NCBI RefSeq assembly: GCF_000344685.1
Contig: NW_006920417.1
Span: 1,476,836-1,540,835, forward strand
Origin: Gloeophyllum trabeum ATCC 11539
Lineage: Eukaryota; Basidiomycota; Agaricomycetes; Gloeophyllales; Gloeophyllaceae
Direction: 5' to 3'
Length of the DNA: 64,000 bases
The position numbers and the translations under genes are program-made. Below the pieces are notes generated by a model that was given only the letters and a program-made list of their open reading frames with translations, had not been told where the DNA came from and did no database searches. Numbering within the stretch: the first letter of the stretch is position 1; every line of letters starts with the position of its first letter. This document shows positions 34,643-46,374 of the stretch, one piece after another.

Positions 34643-37190
34643 CGTCGGTACCACTATCATCGGGACCACCGCGTACACTGTTTGCAACGACGAGCAGATG
34701 GAGGCAGGGGGTTACAGGGAATAGCAGAAGAAAGGCCGCGTCACTGTAGGCAGCGCGTCCCCCGACCTCTTGACGGACTAGTGACGGCGGAGTTCCAATC
34801 CCGGGGAAATAGCCCGGCTAACACCGGCTAATTCTGTCAACGCGGGCAGCGATGGCACTGCTTTTTCCGTGCTTTATATCTGATACGCCGTCGACAGGCC
34901 ATCACCTCCCCTCCAGTCTTTCCGACTTCTCCCCGACATAATCTCCGCAAGCGGATATGTCTTAAACTGCAGAGCGGGGCAATTGTTCTTATCACCGCCC
35001 GACGGTATGCGCAATTCCTTTCCTGGCCAGCGACGAGCCGGACCTTCCATCAATCGCGCTATGTCGCGGTTCGTAGATTCTTGAAAACACACAAATTCTG
35101 CGTTTAGGACAGGAAAATCTTGCGCCGCCAATTGGTCGGATCATGTGCTTCATGTCGGAAATACTGACCATGCAGTATAGTCTGGGCCGGCAATTTCATA
35201 CCCTCGGATGGTGCACAGAGAAACTGACATTTGCCAATGTTTAACACCCATGATATGCCGTTTCATCGGCCTTCATTGACGGTACGCGTCTGCGCAGTCT
35301 AGGTCCCGACTATCGCGCTGCGACTTAGTCACTCTCACAGGACCCACCTCATATAGCCCAATAGTAATCTCGGGATGAGAGAACGGCCTATACTCGTAAA
35401 GGTCTCCCCAACCTCACGGCAACTCACGCAACCCCCAACGTGCCCGAGGCGTCACTGACACCGTCAGGAATCAGGCTTCCTCAGATCCGTCCTTTCTCCA
35501 GGGCCCGATGCTGCGCAATACTGGAAACTCTAAACCAAGGACCAGCTGGCTATTATCTGCAGTAGCGAGCAGGTCTGGACTCGACCACCCGTTTGATTAC
35601 ATCCTCGGGAACGCGAAGGCGCCACAAACGCGTTGCGGCGCGTTCTCGTGGTCTTCCGCTCGTCACTGATTCATCTGAATCTTATCTGAAGGTTTGGCGG
35701 TGACTTCACTTCGGCCCACGAAACGGTAATAGGCGCACGTATTACTTGCTACTCACTTGTGGCAGGGGCTGAGCTTTCATGACCAGACCACCCAAGGGAA
35801 AGGACACGGACCTTCCTTTTCTTCTATTTTCAGAGAAAGTAGCGAATGTCCGTGTCTTTGCCTGGGGGAGAAGCGGGCCCCAAGAATTCCATTCATGTGT
35901 AAAAATCAACCATATACATGTTCGCCGTGGCCGCGACATTCGCGTTCCCAACTCACAATGCCCTTCCCATGATGTCTCGCCGTTGTTCTCCTGATTTGCG
36001 GCTTCGTCCCATTCCAGTATCCGCCTTCGCACGGCGCAGTCGTCTCGGTCCTCGGTACCGTTCTTTCAGGCACGTCCATCCAAGCCTATCCGAAGATAGG
36101 CCTTCATGTCCAACTGCTGCGTGTTCACAAACAGGGTGCAGGTCCAGTCTTAAGCTATAAGGCTGCGGTGAGGTAAGGCGTCCCGGGGTTTGTCCGGCTA
36201 CCTGTCTGCCGGATAATACACGGCACCTGGTGCGTCAAGGGAGGCTCCTGAGCGGAGAATACCTCCATACCTACGGATGTCATTGGATGCTGCAAGACGG
36301 CCCTGCATGGTGCACCACCACCCCAGGAGAATATACGGTTCTGGACCGACTTCTGAGCCGCTCTAGTCGTATATCCTCGCAGTCCGAGGGGCGGCGACTT
36401 CGACGTGCTGATTATAGCCCTCCGTCTGGTTGCTGGAGAACACTGATACTGGCTTCCTCTGACAGTTGCTACTAGCCGTTGCGTTCTCATCATCCCAAGA
36501 ACTCAGAAGATCGCTACAATGCTGAGCCATGGGTATTGTTAGTGGAATCTTTGACCGGGCTTGGGCTACCGCTGATCAGGACGTCTCATAACACCGGCAG
36601 CTCCGTGCACAAAAAGGAGAAAGTCCACGCTTACTCCCTTCCTGGGACCTCTGCTTGCCAGTAACAGCGAGACTTCTTGTCTGCCGCATCCATCCCTCAT
36701 GCCTGATGGAGAAGATACCGCCCGCCTCCTGCTATCGACAAATGCTGCGAAACTTCCGAGGTTTCTCCTGCGATCATATCATGTCGTTCTTCTGCGTCGC
36801 GATGGAACAGGAGCGGCTTCTGCTATGATGCAGCCGCTCTCGTAGGAACGCCGCAACACGCGGCAAAGGGTAATACGGATTTTCTACCTACGGGGTCTTC
36901 AATAATTGGCTCACGAGGAAACAACCTGAGGAATTTATAGGCTACTGATGCAAACGCCCTACAGCGGCAATGTAGCCGAACTTCACTGTCCTATCTTGAC
37001 AAGGTATCCCAAGAAACGCTCATCACCACGCGAAGAAAGGAAGCTAAGAGGCAGGTTCATACCAAGATGTACGCTGATGCGGTCCTGCAATGAGCCCAAC
37101 CGAGTTTCTCGGTAGCGGGAGAAGACTGAAGCGAAGTTCAGCGAGTGGGCTTTAGTCATTGACTCCTGCTTGATCTTACCTGGTTTATGT
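34643..37190. other. 2.5-kb spacer without a supported gene
   Basis: Several open frames of 60-112 codons occur on both strands (for example 34874-35131, 35742-36032 and 36155-36493, all minus) but none shows a domain, splice pattern or homology that I can recognise. One inverted repeat is present (35791-35866, listed separately). Confidence 0.4.
35791..35866. repeat. short inverted repeat
   Basis: CCCAAGGGAAAGGACACGGA (from 35791) pairs with the reverse complement of 35848-35866 (CCCAGGCAAAGACACGGAC) with two single-base gaps and one mismatch; the spacer is 36 bases. It could be a structured RNA, a decayed element end or chance; no neighbouring gene explains it. Confidence 0.5.
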
Positions 37191-38469
37191 TTATCTGAAT
37201 CGCGTCAAGAATTCGTCCGGCAAAAGACTGTCTGTCGTATTCCTCTTGAAGACCTGAAGGATGCCTTTCACGCAGATCAGGCTCAGGCGTCCGGTCTCTC
37301 CGTGCTCGATAACGAGATCGTGGAGGACCTGCAAAATGGATCGTAATTTCTTCAGACTCGGCTGGGCTCTCTCCTCAACTCTCTGCATCTCCGGCGACCC
37401 TAACCTCCGCTTTCGTATGGTACTGAACCTCCCATCCCTGTGGACGGCCGTGTAGTGATTTGGCGTTTGCGAGAGGAACAGTTGAGGGTAGTCCTCGGCC
37501 CAACTGAATTTTCCTACCCCCTTTTCAGTGCGAGTGGTCAATTCCAACAAGCTATCTTGAGGAATGTCCGGAGAGCCGGTGTGGATTATCCGCAACCCCG
37601 ACATTGGATCTGGAACAGCATCATCGGCGTTCAGCCGCTGAGGCAATTCGAGACCCAGGTGTGTGAGCTCGCTAGCGAGACTATCCACCTCTGCATCCTC
37701 CGCGGGGGATGGCAAGTAGGCGTTCACATTAAAGCGCAATACAACCTTCAGGCCGCTGAAGTCCTGGAAAGCAAACGTAATGAAGAGGGTCGACGACCGC
37801 AGGACAACGCTACCCACATAGCTGACTATCCGGGTGTGTCCTTTCTCGCAGCCGGGAAGACTGGAACATGCCACGCGCTCGAACGTGTATCCAAAGTTCC
37901 CGGACGAAGGCTCCGTGGTACGCGCCTCCCACTGGCTGAGCAACACCGTCCGTGATCCCAACAACTGCGTATCAATCCTAAAATCGCGATCGGCTCTGCC
38001 GTCGATCCAGCGCAATAGCTTGCGGAGGCACCTCCTGTTGGTCAAGAAATCAGCGGACGGCCAATCGAACGGATCTTTGCCGCTCTTCTCCTCGACGATA
38101 TCGACCGCGCGCATCATCGGCACAAAAGCACGTCCGGGCACGTGGAACTCGTTCTCGCTCAGGTAGCTCTGGCCCTCGTCGCGGGTCACGCTGAACGGTA
38201 GCGGTTTGTTTAGCCATCGGCGCGGGCACCCTGAAGGTGTGGTAAGGCACATATGGTTGTGTAAAGATTCGAAGCTTACCTGGCACGACGATAGTGGGTG
38301 TCTCAGACTCCACCCAGTGATACGAGCCAAGATACTGAACATTCTCAATCCGAGCGTCGTCAGATGTTGTACTCTCAGGTCTGGCGAGCACGAGAAGTGG
38401 GTCCAAAACCAAGCCCTCCTGGATACCGCGATCTGGAAGCGAGCGGAAACCTGGCCTGGGTGTGAACAT
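37191..38469 (-). CDS. RAI1/DXO-like fold protein, paralogue A (divergent)
   Basis: Basidiomycete-type protein of unproven function, paralogous to the gene ending at 42182. Start at 38469 (MFTPRPGFRSLPDRG). Exon 1 ends ...YLGSYHWVESETPTIVVPG; exon 2 reads PRRWLNKPLPFSVTRDEGQ, ENEFHVPGRAF, DWPSADFLTNRRCLRKLLRW and FRIDTQLLGSRTVLLSQWEA, then NFGYTFERV; after a GT-AG intron within IVSY/DFSGL follow VVLRFNVNAYLP and LLELTTRTEKG with DYPQLFLSQTPNHY. The order G-Y-x-F-E, then a short strand, then E-L-x-T recalls the RAI1/DXO decapping nucleases (GYKFE, EVD, ELKT). That link is my inference. Here the EVD-type acidic pair is NVN and the Lys after E-L is Thr, so catalysis of the RAI1 kind looks unlikely. 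Confidence 0.6.
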
Positions 38470-39287
38470 GCTGAAGAGAAAGACAGGGTGGAACGAGGAA
38501 AGCAGCAACTCGCGGGCGCGCTGCGCGGTGAAGGTCGCGGGCGTAACTATATATTATACTATCATCATCTGATGGTTATCTGTGCTAATCCTGTTACACC
38601 TGTCCACCGTTTGTGGGTCGCAGTTGCCTAACCCAAATATCTCATCTGCGGAAGTATTATAACCTGTTTAAGGCGCAGTGGCCGATCTCAGGTAACCGCA
38701 GGATGTCGCCACAGCTCCGCTGCGAGACGCCACGGCGAGAACAAGCATTATGTCGGTTATTATCCATTAACATCGTCGGTGGAACAGGCTGGACCATCCA
38801 CGATTAAGTATACGCAACGGGCGGTAGAAGCTTCTTACGAGCAGAAGCGCGCGCGTCATACGGCGGCGGAGCACGCATAGAATAGAATGCCCAGACAAGT
38901 CGCCCGGAAGAACCGCAGACCCCTTCTTAGTATGTGCGTAGAAGAAGAAGAGGGGTATGTATGTAGTTACTACGTATCCCACATGCGTCGGTCCAATACG
39001 ATCACGTCCCCCACGATAGGTGCTCGAGACCCTGCGACTTCGTCAGCGCGCTTGCATGAACCTTGCTATTAGAGGTCGAGGGGGGGTGGAGAGGAACGGT
39101 GGTGAGGGAAGGGGGCTTGTATTAAGGTTGGCTTGGAAAAAACGTCGCCGGCCAGTGCTTCCATAGCGTCTTTTCCGATTCATATGTACAAGAAGGGTTG
39201 CGGGTCCTGACGGGAGGGCGGCGAGTTTCCTGAGATGATCTGAAGGCCGGCCCCCTGCCCAAGAATCTGGGAGAAGCGCCACGGGAG

Positions 39288-39475
39288 GCCTATTCTTCGA
39301 CGTGGAATTGCCTGCAGAAGCGTGAATCGGGCCATCGGCCGCTCTGAAGAACGCGAGCCGTTCAGGGCACAGTCGCAGTCAGCTACATGAGCTATTGTGA
39401 TCCATTAATCCAGGGTAGTCGATAGATCATGGAGCGCTAGGCCGAGTAGTTCCCTACTAACGGGGTCAGCGAGGA
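39288..39475. repeat. degenerate direct repeat, copy 1
   Basis: Shares GCCTATTCTTCGA at its left end, TGCAGAAGCGTGA, a TCTGAAGAACGCGAG block and CTACTAAC...GTCAGCGA at its right end with copy 2 at 41291-41457, in the same order and orientation. The CTACTAAC...CAG ending looks like a branch point and 3' splice site, so the repeat might include the remains of an intron. Confidence 0.55.
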
Positions 39476-41290
39476 CCGGCAAGCATAGCTTCGAACAAGA
39501 AGAGGCTCGCAATGCTTCACCCGTAGGCACAACGAGTAACTACATGCAGTCGAGCTGGATCCTGACCTGGACGAGGATCTGTACACGGACGACGAGCATG
39601 ACGTGGGGGCGTCACGGTGACTCGGAGAGTGCAGGAAATCCTGCGGAGGAGGCGGTGGGCGCATCCCCCAGCTGACACAGGATATTTTCTGATCCCCGTG
39701 CTTTTCCATGTTACCAATGCTGCTGCATGAAGTCGATGTACCGATTAGAGTGAACCACGAAAGATGAGGCTGTATGGTAGCACTTACCCGACCTTCGCTT
39801 GCGGGTTGCTGCTTTCCTTCGCTCCTCCTCCTCCTCGGCTTTCAGTGTGATTATACCTCGTCCAGAATTCAGAGCACGACCCCTTTTCTCGTGCCTGCGA
39901 CGTTCGGATCCCAGATCTACGTTCAATATCCGGGGTCATATCACAACATAGGTAAGGATGTGGGATGACACACGGAGCGTACCCGATGGCTTGTAATCTG
40001 CGTCAACGGTCAAGACATGCCGATCGCCTTTCAAGTTGTTCCGTTGATATCGATGCGAGCAGTCGGGCAAAGACAGGTTCAACTGGCCATCCACATTCCA
40101 CCGATCTATCATTTGGCGACTGGGAGGCGCATAGCACGGAGCCGCTTGTTCATGCGTCCGCGCGAGGAAACGCCCCCTTGTCCCAGCGACGACGCCCTTC
40201 AGCATACCTTAGACTGGGTGGGGAATATCATCTCCCCGATCCAAGAGCAAACACTTACGCAACGACCCTGGATCACCATTTCCGGGGGAGAACGGGAACC
40301 GCATCAGTCTTATTATCTCCGTTGAGGGATATTAGCGTAGTCTTTACAATGCGGATTGGCGAGTTTGCTATACTGTATAATCGCGCTCGGGCGGTGAGCT
40401 TGATGGTTGAGTCTAACTTGACAACCCGGGACCGGGTCTTGTGCATGCAGCGACTCCGATTGGAGTTAGATTTGGGTTTGGATTTGAAAAGCGGGCCGCG
40501 GCGGAGGCTTGTAGTGGGGAGAGGCGGATGACGCGCTCCAAGCTGTGAAGGAGAGACGGACCAGATTGGGTTGGAGGATAAGTCGGGTCGGGTGGTGCTT
40601 GGTACAGTGATGCGAAACGCGCTGCATCTGAGATCTGAACCCAGGCCTATATGTGCGCGTTTCGTAGTACGTGGACGCGCCACGGGTTCGGATACGTCAG
40701 CACCACCGTACTATAGAGGGGGGGAGCTAGGGATTTCTTTCGTTTGGGCTGTAAAGCACATGATATGCTTTTCTCTTCAGAGTGTGCAATCTTCTCTGTC
40801 GAGGATGGCAGCCGTTTATCGGACAGAGACGAGCTCGAGAGGAGATCGGGTGTATATCGGCGAGTGTAGTCCGCTGGAGATGGTAACTGCAAACCCCTCG
40901 ACGGTGTTGGCCTCTCCGGGGAAAGGCTAGACGAGAAGAGCTGGACGTATGGACGAGTCCCGGTGTAAGTAGTAGGCATGGACAAAAGCTCCTCTAGATC
41001 TTCAGATTGGAGGCGCGGAGATGTACTTGGCAGCAATCGCGCGAGCCTGAAATGATCCGATACACGAGGCTTGAAGCGGGTGATGGAACTGGTGCGATGG
41101 TCGATAGTTCATATAACGCAATGCGCACCGCTTCTTGTCGAGCTTCACGGCCTATGCGCGACTGAGTGCCGCCGTGTCATACCACGGTGTGAGTGCTTGA
41201 GCAGCAACGCAACAGAGAAGGCAGGACACTCGTAGTCCCCCCTTGCTCACGCTAGCATAAAGCCACGATCTGAGGGAAGAGCTAGGACAT

Positions 41291-41457
41291 GCCTATTCTT
41301 CGACCGACCATGTGGAAGTTGCTTGCAGAAGCGTGAGCAGGTTCTTCTGACGAACGTGAGTCACTGTGCCAATGCTATTGCGAAGGATCAAAAGCTGAGA
41401 CCAGGGTGTGCGGCCAACTCATAGCAAGTAAACCTTACTAACGTAATCAGCGATGAC
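41291..41457. repeat. degenerate direct repeat, copy 2
   Basis: Counterpart of 39288-39475: GCCTATTCTTCGA, TGCAGAAGCGTGA, TTCTGACGAACGTGAG, and CTTACTAACGTAATCAGCGA at the right end. Together the copies suggest that the duplication which gave two paralogous genes included flanking DNA, or that a dispersed element lies here. Confidence 0.55.
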
Positions 41458-42181
41458 TGATAACCTGAAGTATATAACTTCTTCGCACTCACATTCCATG
41501 CACGTAAACAATATCCTAGGGGAAACAAGTGCCCGAGTACATGTGTGAATTCAAGGATATGGGACTAACAAACACAAGATCTTACCTCTATTGATATTGG
41601 CTCAACATAGGGCGAGATAGACTGGAGAAACCCATGGTGGACTCCACAGTCAATCCCATCTCCGTTGGAGTTGACTCAGAGCCAGAGAAGAGGGGACAGC
41701 TTGAACGAGCAACGCGACACGACTCACACTAGTTACAGCAATACGGTAGAATGCAGAGGCAAAAGAATGGAGAACATAGAGCATGCTGTTCGGACTTGCC
41801 GGCACTGGTTCCAGTGGACTCTCCGTTGGAGAATAATTTGATCAGTTGACAACTGGAAGGAACACGTACCACAACTTCCCAAGATCTCCATTACTGAAAG
41901 TTTGTGCCATCGTGGTTTCGAGTATTGTACCAGTTCTCCACGCGGGAAGAGCTTTGGCTGAGCGTGCACATATCTGAACAACTGCGGAGTATACAGGCTA
42001 ATGAGCTCGTAGTGCACGGAGCGGCAGATGAAGTGATGCAACAAAGATCATGTGTAGGACATTGTAGACAGTCTGCTTCTTTGAGATAAGAGGGGGATGC
42101 AAACTGAATCAAAAAGGTAAGATAGTGAGAGGAGCCTTAAGCACGTACAACAAGTTACTACACATCCAAGATTCCACGCTG

Positions 42182-43520
42182 CTAATTGTCGAAGCGCCTC
42201 ATAATCTCATCGGGAAGGCAGCTCTCAGTGCTCTTCCGGTTAAATACCTTCAGTACACCGCCGTCGCACACCAGGGACAGTCTCCCCCGGTCCCCGCTAT
42301 CGACAACAAGCTCCTGGATCTCTCCCAGCGCCTTCCTCAGCTTCCTAAGCCCCGCCTGCGCGCCCCGCTCAATCCCGCCCATCGCAGCGGTCCTCAGCTC
42401 CCTCTTCACGACCTCGTAGAACTTCCCGCCAACATGGATGCCGAGGAAGTGGTGCGGGGTCCCGGAGAGGAAGAGCTGCGGGTACGCGTCGACCCAGTCG
42501 AAGGTGTCGGCGTTGCGCTGGGAGCGCGTCGTCAGCTCGACGATGCGCTCCTGCGCGATGTCGGCGGAGCCGGCGTGGATGATGTCCAGTCCAGAGGCGT
42601 CGCTGGTGGTCTCTGGCGCTTTTGAGCGGGACCCGAGCCCGAGGCCGCTCAGCGTGGCGGTCAGATCGTCGAGCGTGGTTGCGCTGGATAATTTGGTGGC
42701 CTCGCGGGGAGGGGGTAGGCAGGCGTCCACTTCGAAGCGGACGACCATCTTCAGGCCGTTCATGTCCTGCATCACAACATATCAGCAGTGTGTCTCGGGT
42801 GCAGACCGAAGGACATGCATAAGTCACGATCCTATGATGCCCCGTGCTGCGCTCGCATCCCGGGGCAGGCTCCGTAGTCGCGTTCTCGAACCCAAACCCG
42901 AAACTGCCTCTGGCGGGCTCCTTCGTAGTCGCCTCCCATCTATTCAGCAAGATAGTCTGCTTGCCTACCAGCTGCATGTCGATCCTAAAGGTCTTGTCGG
43001 CCGTGCCATTCACCCATCGTAATATCTTCCGCAAGCCGTTGCGGTCCGTGACGAAGTCGACTGAGGACCAGTCGAAGTCGGGTCGCCCCGTTTCTTCCGT
43101 TACCATGTCGACTGACTTGAATAGGGGGAGGAGGACTGCGCGCGGGACGCGGAACCCGTTTTGGTCCACAAAGACAGTGCCGCTGTCGCGTTGGACCATG
43201 AACGGGAGAGGCCTGTCCGTCCACTCCGGCGGCGACCCTGTCGCATGCGGGTGAGAACACGATCTTGGTGGAAGGGAGGATTTGAGCTCACCTGGGACGA
43301 TAATCGTTGGTTTCGCAGCCTCGACCCAGTTGTACGAGGCGAGGTATTGGAGATTCTCTATTTTTATCTTTTCTTTGAATGATTCTGCAGAAGGTTTGCT
43401 GAATACCTTGACAGCTGTCGCCTCGAGACCCTCATGGTAGTCACGGCGAGGCGTGGTAGGAGCAGACGTCGGAGTGTTGGATGCCCGTAGAGGGTATCGG
43501 CCTCCTCGTTGACGATACAT
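42182..43520 (-). CDS. RAI1/DXO-like fold protein, paralogue B
   Basis: Paralogue of the gene at 37191-38469, same strand, similar length and the same two intron positions. Start at 43520 (MYRQRGGRYPLRASNTP). Exon 1 ends ENLQYLASYNWVE...TIIVPG; exon 2 carries SPPEWTDRPLPFMVQRDSG, DQNGFRVPRAVLLPLFKSV, DWSSVDFVTDRNGLRKILRW, FRIDMQLVGKQTILLNRWEA and FGFGFENATTE; exon 3 reads DMNGLKMVVRFEVDACLP and, after a variable insert, IVELTTRSQR with DAYPQLFLSGTPHHFLGIHV and RGRLSLVCDGGVLKVF. Here the FEVD acidic pair is kept, unlike in paralogue A, but the Lys expected two residues after the E of the ELK motif in RAI1/DXO nucleases is Thr in both. The second intron (42818-42767) starts with GC at the position where paralogue A uses GT. 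Function unknown; nuclease fold is inference. Confidence 0.65.
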
Positions 43521-45129
43521 CGTCTGGCAAGCAGGTGCCGATAGCTCTCGAAAACTGTCGCTTTATATACCGTCCCTGCAGGGGTTCTGGAGCAACCAGT
43601 ATGCCCAGCGCTCGAACAAGGACAGACCCAGGAGGATCGAGAAGCACCAGATTATCAGGCGCATGACACAGCGCAGCTTGGGAATAATAGGGTCGTGGCG
43701 GACAGAAGACGCAATAGAGAGGCTCTGAATAAGCTCTGAATGACGCTCCATGCCTAGAAACATCCGGGAGAGGTATCGAGCACCAATAGTGCGTGAGCGG
43801 CTATGGGTGCACCCCTACCGTCGGTCTGTTGATATTTGGGGTCATTCATAATACAACCACGGGGTTTCCATCCGGGGACGATGATAAATTATGGGTTGCG
43901 AGCGAGCTGTGGGTGTATTAGGTTTGGAAGGTCGTTGAAGCGGCCTGCTTCTGCCAAGTGGTGCGTCCTGTACCAGATCAGTCGAGAAATCTCCGTTGAG
44001 CGATAGCGCCGCGCAATTCCTCCGTCTTATTTGGCATACTAGGGTATCCGCTACGGTACTGACCAAGCACGAGTTTACTATCGCGCTCAAGCAATACCGT
44101 AGGGAAGAACTTAGGATATCTAAACAAGCGCTCTTATGATCGTGTGGCAGGGTACCACGAGCAGCGCAACGTCAACGACGCATTTCGCCATCCAGTTTCA
44201 GCAAGATCCGGAAGGGATCACTCTGCTACGCAGAGCTTCTCAAGACTCCGTGCAGTTACTAAGGAGGATAAAAGCGACAGTATTGCTGAAGGATTTCATG
44301 GCGGCTAAGCATAGTCGAGTGTTGGTGCAGGATATGCGTGGCCCGGGCCCACGCATTGCGTTAGCTCGCAACGTACAGACGTCGCAAAGGGGGTTTTAGG
44401 AATTCACGGGGATAGTATTGAGACCCACCGTCATGGTCATCGCATATTGATGCCGCAGGGATCGATGCGCTGCGTTGACGGCCAAATAGGAACCTGTCTG
44501 AAGCCAGTCAATGCAGAGAGAAGGCAGTCTTTCAACCAGAATGTGATACCTATAATGCAGTCCAGCTTATTCTCCAAGCAACACAGCAAGCAGCCACATG
44601 TTACTGTAGCATGAATTGTGCTGTGTTCCAGACCGCCTCGGGACACACTTCAGGGCGTCAAGCTTGTCCTGGAGGAAGTCGCGTACGTCCGCGGATTGCC
44701 AATGGAGAGACACATACACTGCGTGTCTTCCGCTATTCAGCTCGAGAGATCACCCTTCGATCTTAGGTTGAAATCGGCCTCTCTTTCTCGACGCTACTCC
44801 GAGTTGGCGGCTGCCATCCTAAAGCCCCTAAAGACAAATTTGCAGGGCACCATAGTGGGCACTGTATACAAGAGAATACTGCCGGTGAAGTAGAGCAAGA
44901 ACAGAGTCAAAGCTAAGTACATGCGCGGGAGCGTGAGCACCTTCATGTCTCGGGGACCGTCCGCCGTGGATCGGCTATAGACATTTAGGCGAATCCGCAA
45001 ATAGAAATGCATGTATGAAACTTTTCGAAATGACTCGGCCAAAACGTCCGATATTCTGTCCGACCCGCAGACATCGACTATCAGTCGGCGCCATCGGGTG
45101 TATCTGACGGCCAGAGGTACCAGGCAGCC
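43521..45129. other. divergent spacer, no supported gene
   Basis: Lies between two divergently transcribed genes, so it must contain both promoters. Open frames on either strand (for example 44794-45225 minus) have no domain and are not called. Confidence 0.35.
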
Positions 45130-46374
45130 ATGAGTGAGTGCACGCCCGGACTTATCGCGAAATAAAATGCTCAGAAGGACGGGTACTAGATGCGGAATCG
45201 TTGGACGGACGGTTATTATTCGCAATCCCTAAGAAAGGTGTGTACGATATGTAGTCCGAAGAATGAGACGATATTCACGCAGGCTGATCCAGGGAGATTG
45301 CACGAAAAATGCATGGAGCTCCTGGCTGGTGAGCACGCCGCGCAAGTCCCGTTAACCATTAACGGCACATGCAAACCACCTACGCAGGTGCTGATATCCA
45401 GTTTCGAAGGCATCACAGATTAGATGTGTGTCTCGTCAAAAACCACCCCATGGCCCTGTACGTCCTCCCCCACCCTCCACCCAATTACCCTCCTGTGCTC
45501 ACTCGCGCGCAGGGTCTTCCTCCCCGCCGCGGACATCCCGTCCTTCGTCGGCAAAGGTAACGTCGACCTCGGCATCACAGGACACGACGTGATCCTCGAA
45601 GCGAAGATGGAGGAGCACGTCACGGAGGTCCTGCAGCTGAACTTCGGCAAGTGTGCGCTGCAGGTGCAGGTGCCCGAGGCGGGGTCGATCAAGAGCGTCG
45701 AGGATCTGGCGGGAAAGCGCGTCGTCACGAGCTTCGAGGTGCTGGCGGGGGAGTACTTCTCGAAGGTGGATGACCGCTTGCAGCTTGCGGGGGAGAGCCG
45801 TACGAAGATTGAGTATGTGAGCGGGAGCGTGGAGGCGGCTTGTGCCCTTGGACTTGCGGACGGAATCGGTGTGTTCTATCGCATTCAAATCTAGCTGTGA
45901 CAGCCCTGATGTTCACGTTGCGTACAGTCGACCTTGTCGGTTCGTAGCAGCACATTCAGACATTTACACGGCATATCCTGACTTCCTACAGAATCCGGCG
46001 ACACGATGCGCGCAGCAGGTCTGCACGCCATCGCCACCGTCCTCCAGTCCGAAGCCGTCCTCATCAAAGCCAACTCACCCAAGCGCACCGAGCACGCGTC
46101 GCTCATCAACCTCATAACCTCGCGCATCGCGGGCGTCGTCGCCGCCGGCCGGTATGTCATCTGCGAGTACAACATCCCGCGCGAGAGCCTGGCCAAGGCG
46201 ACCGCGGTCACGCCTGGGCGCCGCGCGCCGACGATCAGCCCGCTGGAGGACGAGAATTGGCTCGCGGTGAGCGCGATGGTGGAGAAGGGCCGGATGGCGG
46301 TCGTGATGGACGAGTTGGTGGCGATCGGGGCGGAGGACGTGTTGATATTTAATTTGGATAATTGTAGAGTCTGA
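45130..46374 (+). CDS. HIS1: ATP phosphoribosyltransferase
   Basis: First enzyme of histidine synthesis; joins ATP and PRPP and is feedback-inhibited by histidine. Seven exons: 45130-45133, 45190-45237, 45293-45328, 45388-45457, 45513-45868, 45928-45939 and 45992-46374, giving 302 residues with every junction in phase. The product starts MNAESLDGRLLFAIPKKGRL, then HEKCMELLAGADIQFRRHHR, LDVCLVKNHPMALVFLPAAD, IPSFVGKGNVDLGITGHD, AGKRVVTSFEVLAGEYF and VDLVESGDTMRAAGLHAI (PRPP-binding segment), with a C-terminal regulatory domain ending VLIFNLDNCRV. The first exon supplies only ATG plus one base: no in-frame ATG exists between the preceding stop and the conserved DGRLLFAIPKKG, and an intron with GTGAGT...TACTAG ends solves this. 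That 5' end is inference; the rest is firm. Confidence 0.9.

Larger units (their letters stand above)
38470..42181. other. 3.7-kb spacer between paralogues
   Basis: No gene that I can support. A minus-strand candidate (about 39926 to 39520) has a good-looking intron (GTAAGTGCTA... to TTCATGCAG) after an acidic/basic stretch TLKAEEEEERRKAATRKRR, but the rest is low complexity and unrecognised. A minus-strand frame at 40647-41036 is Ser/Pro-rich. A degenerate direct repeat (39288-39475 and 41291-41457) is listed separately. Confidence 0.4.

Noticed and set aside
39437..39926. Possible two-exon minus-strand gene with an acidic/basic stretch
   Set aside because: The intron signals are good but the product is low-complexity and unrecognised, so support is too weak to call.
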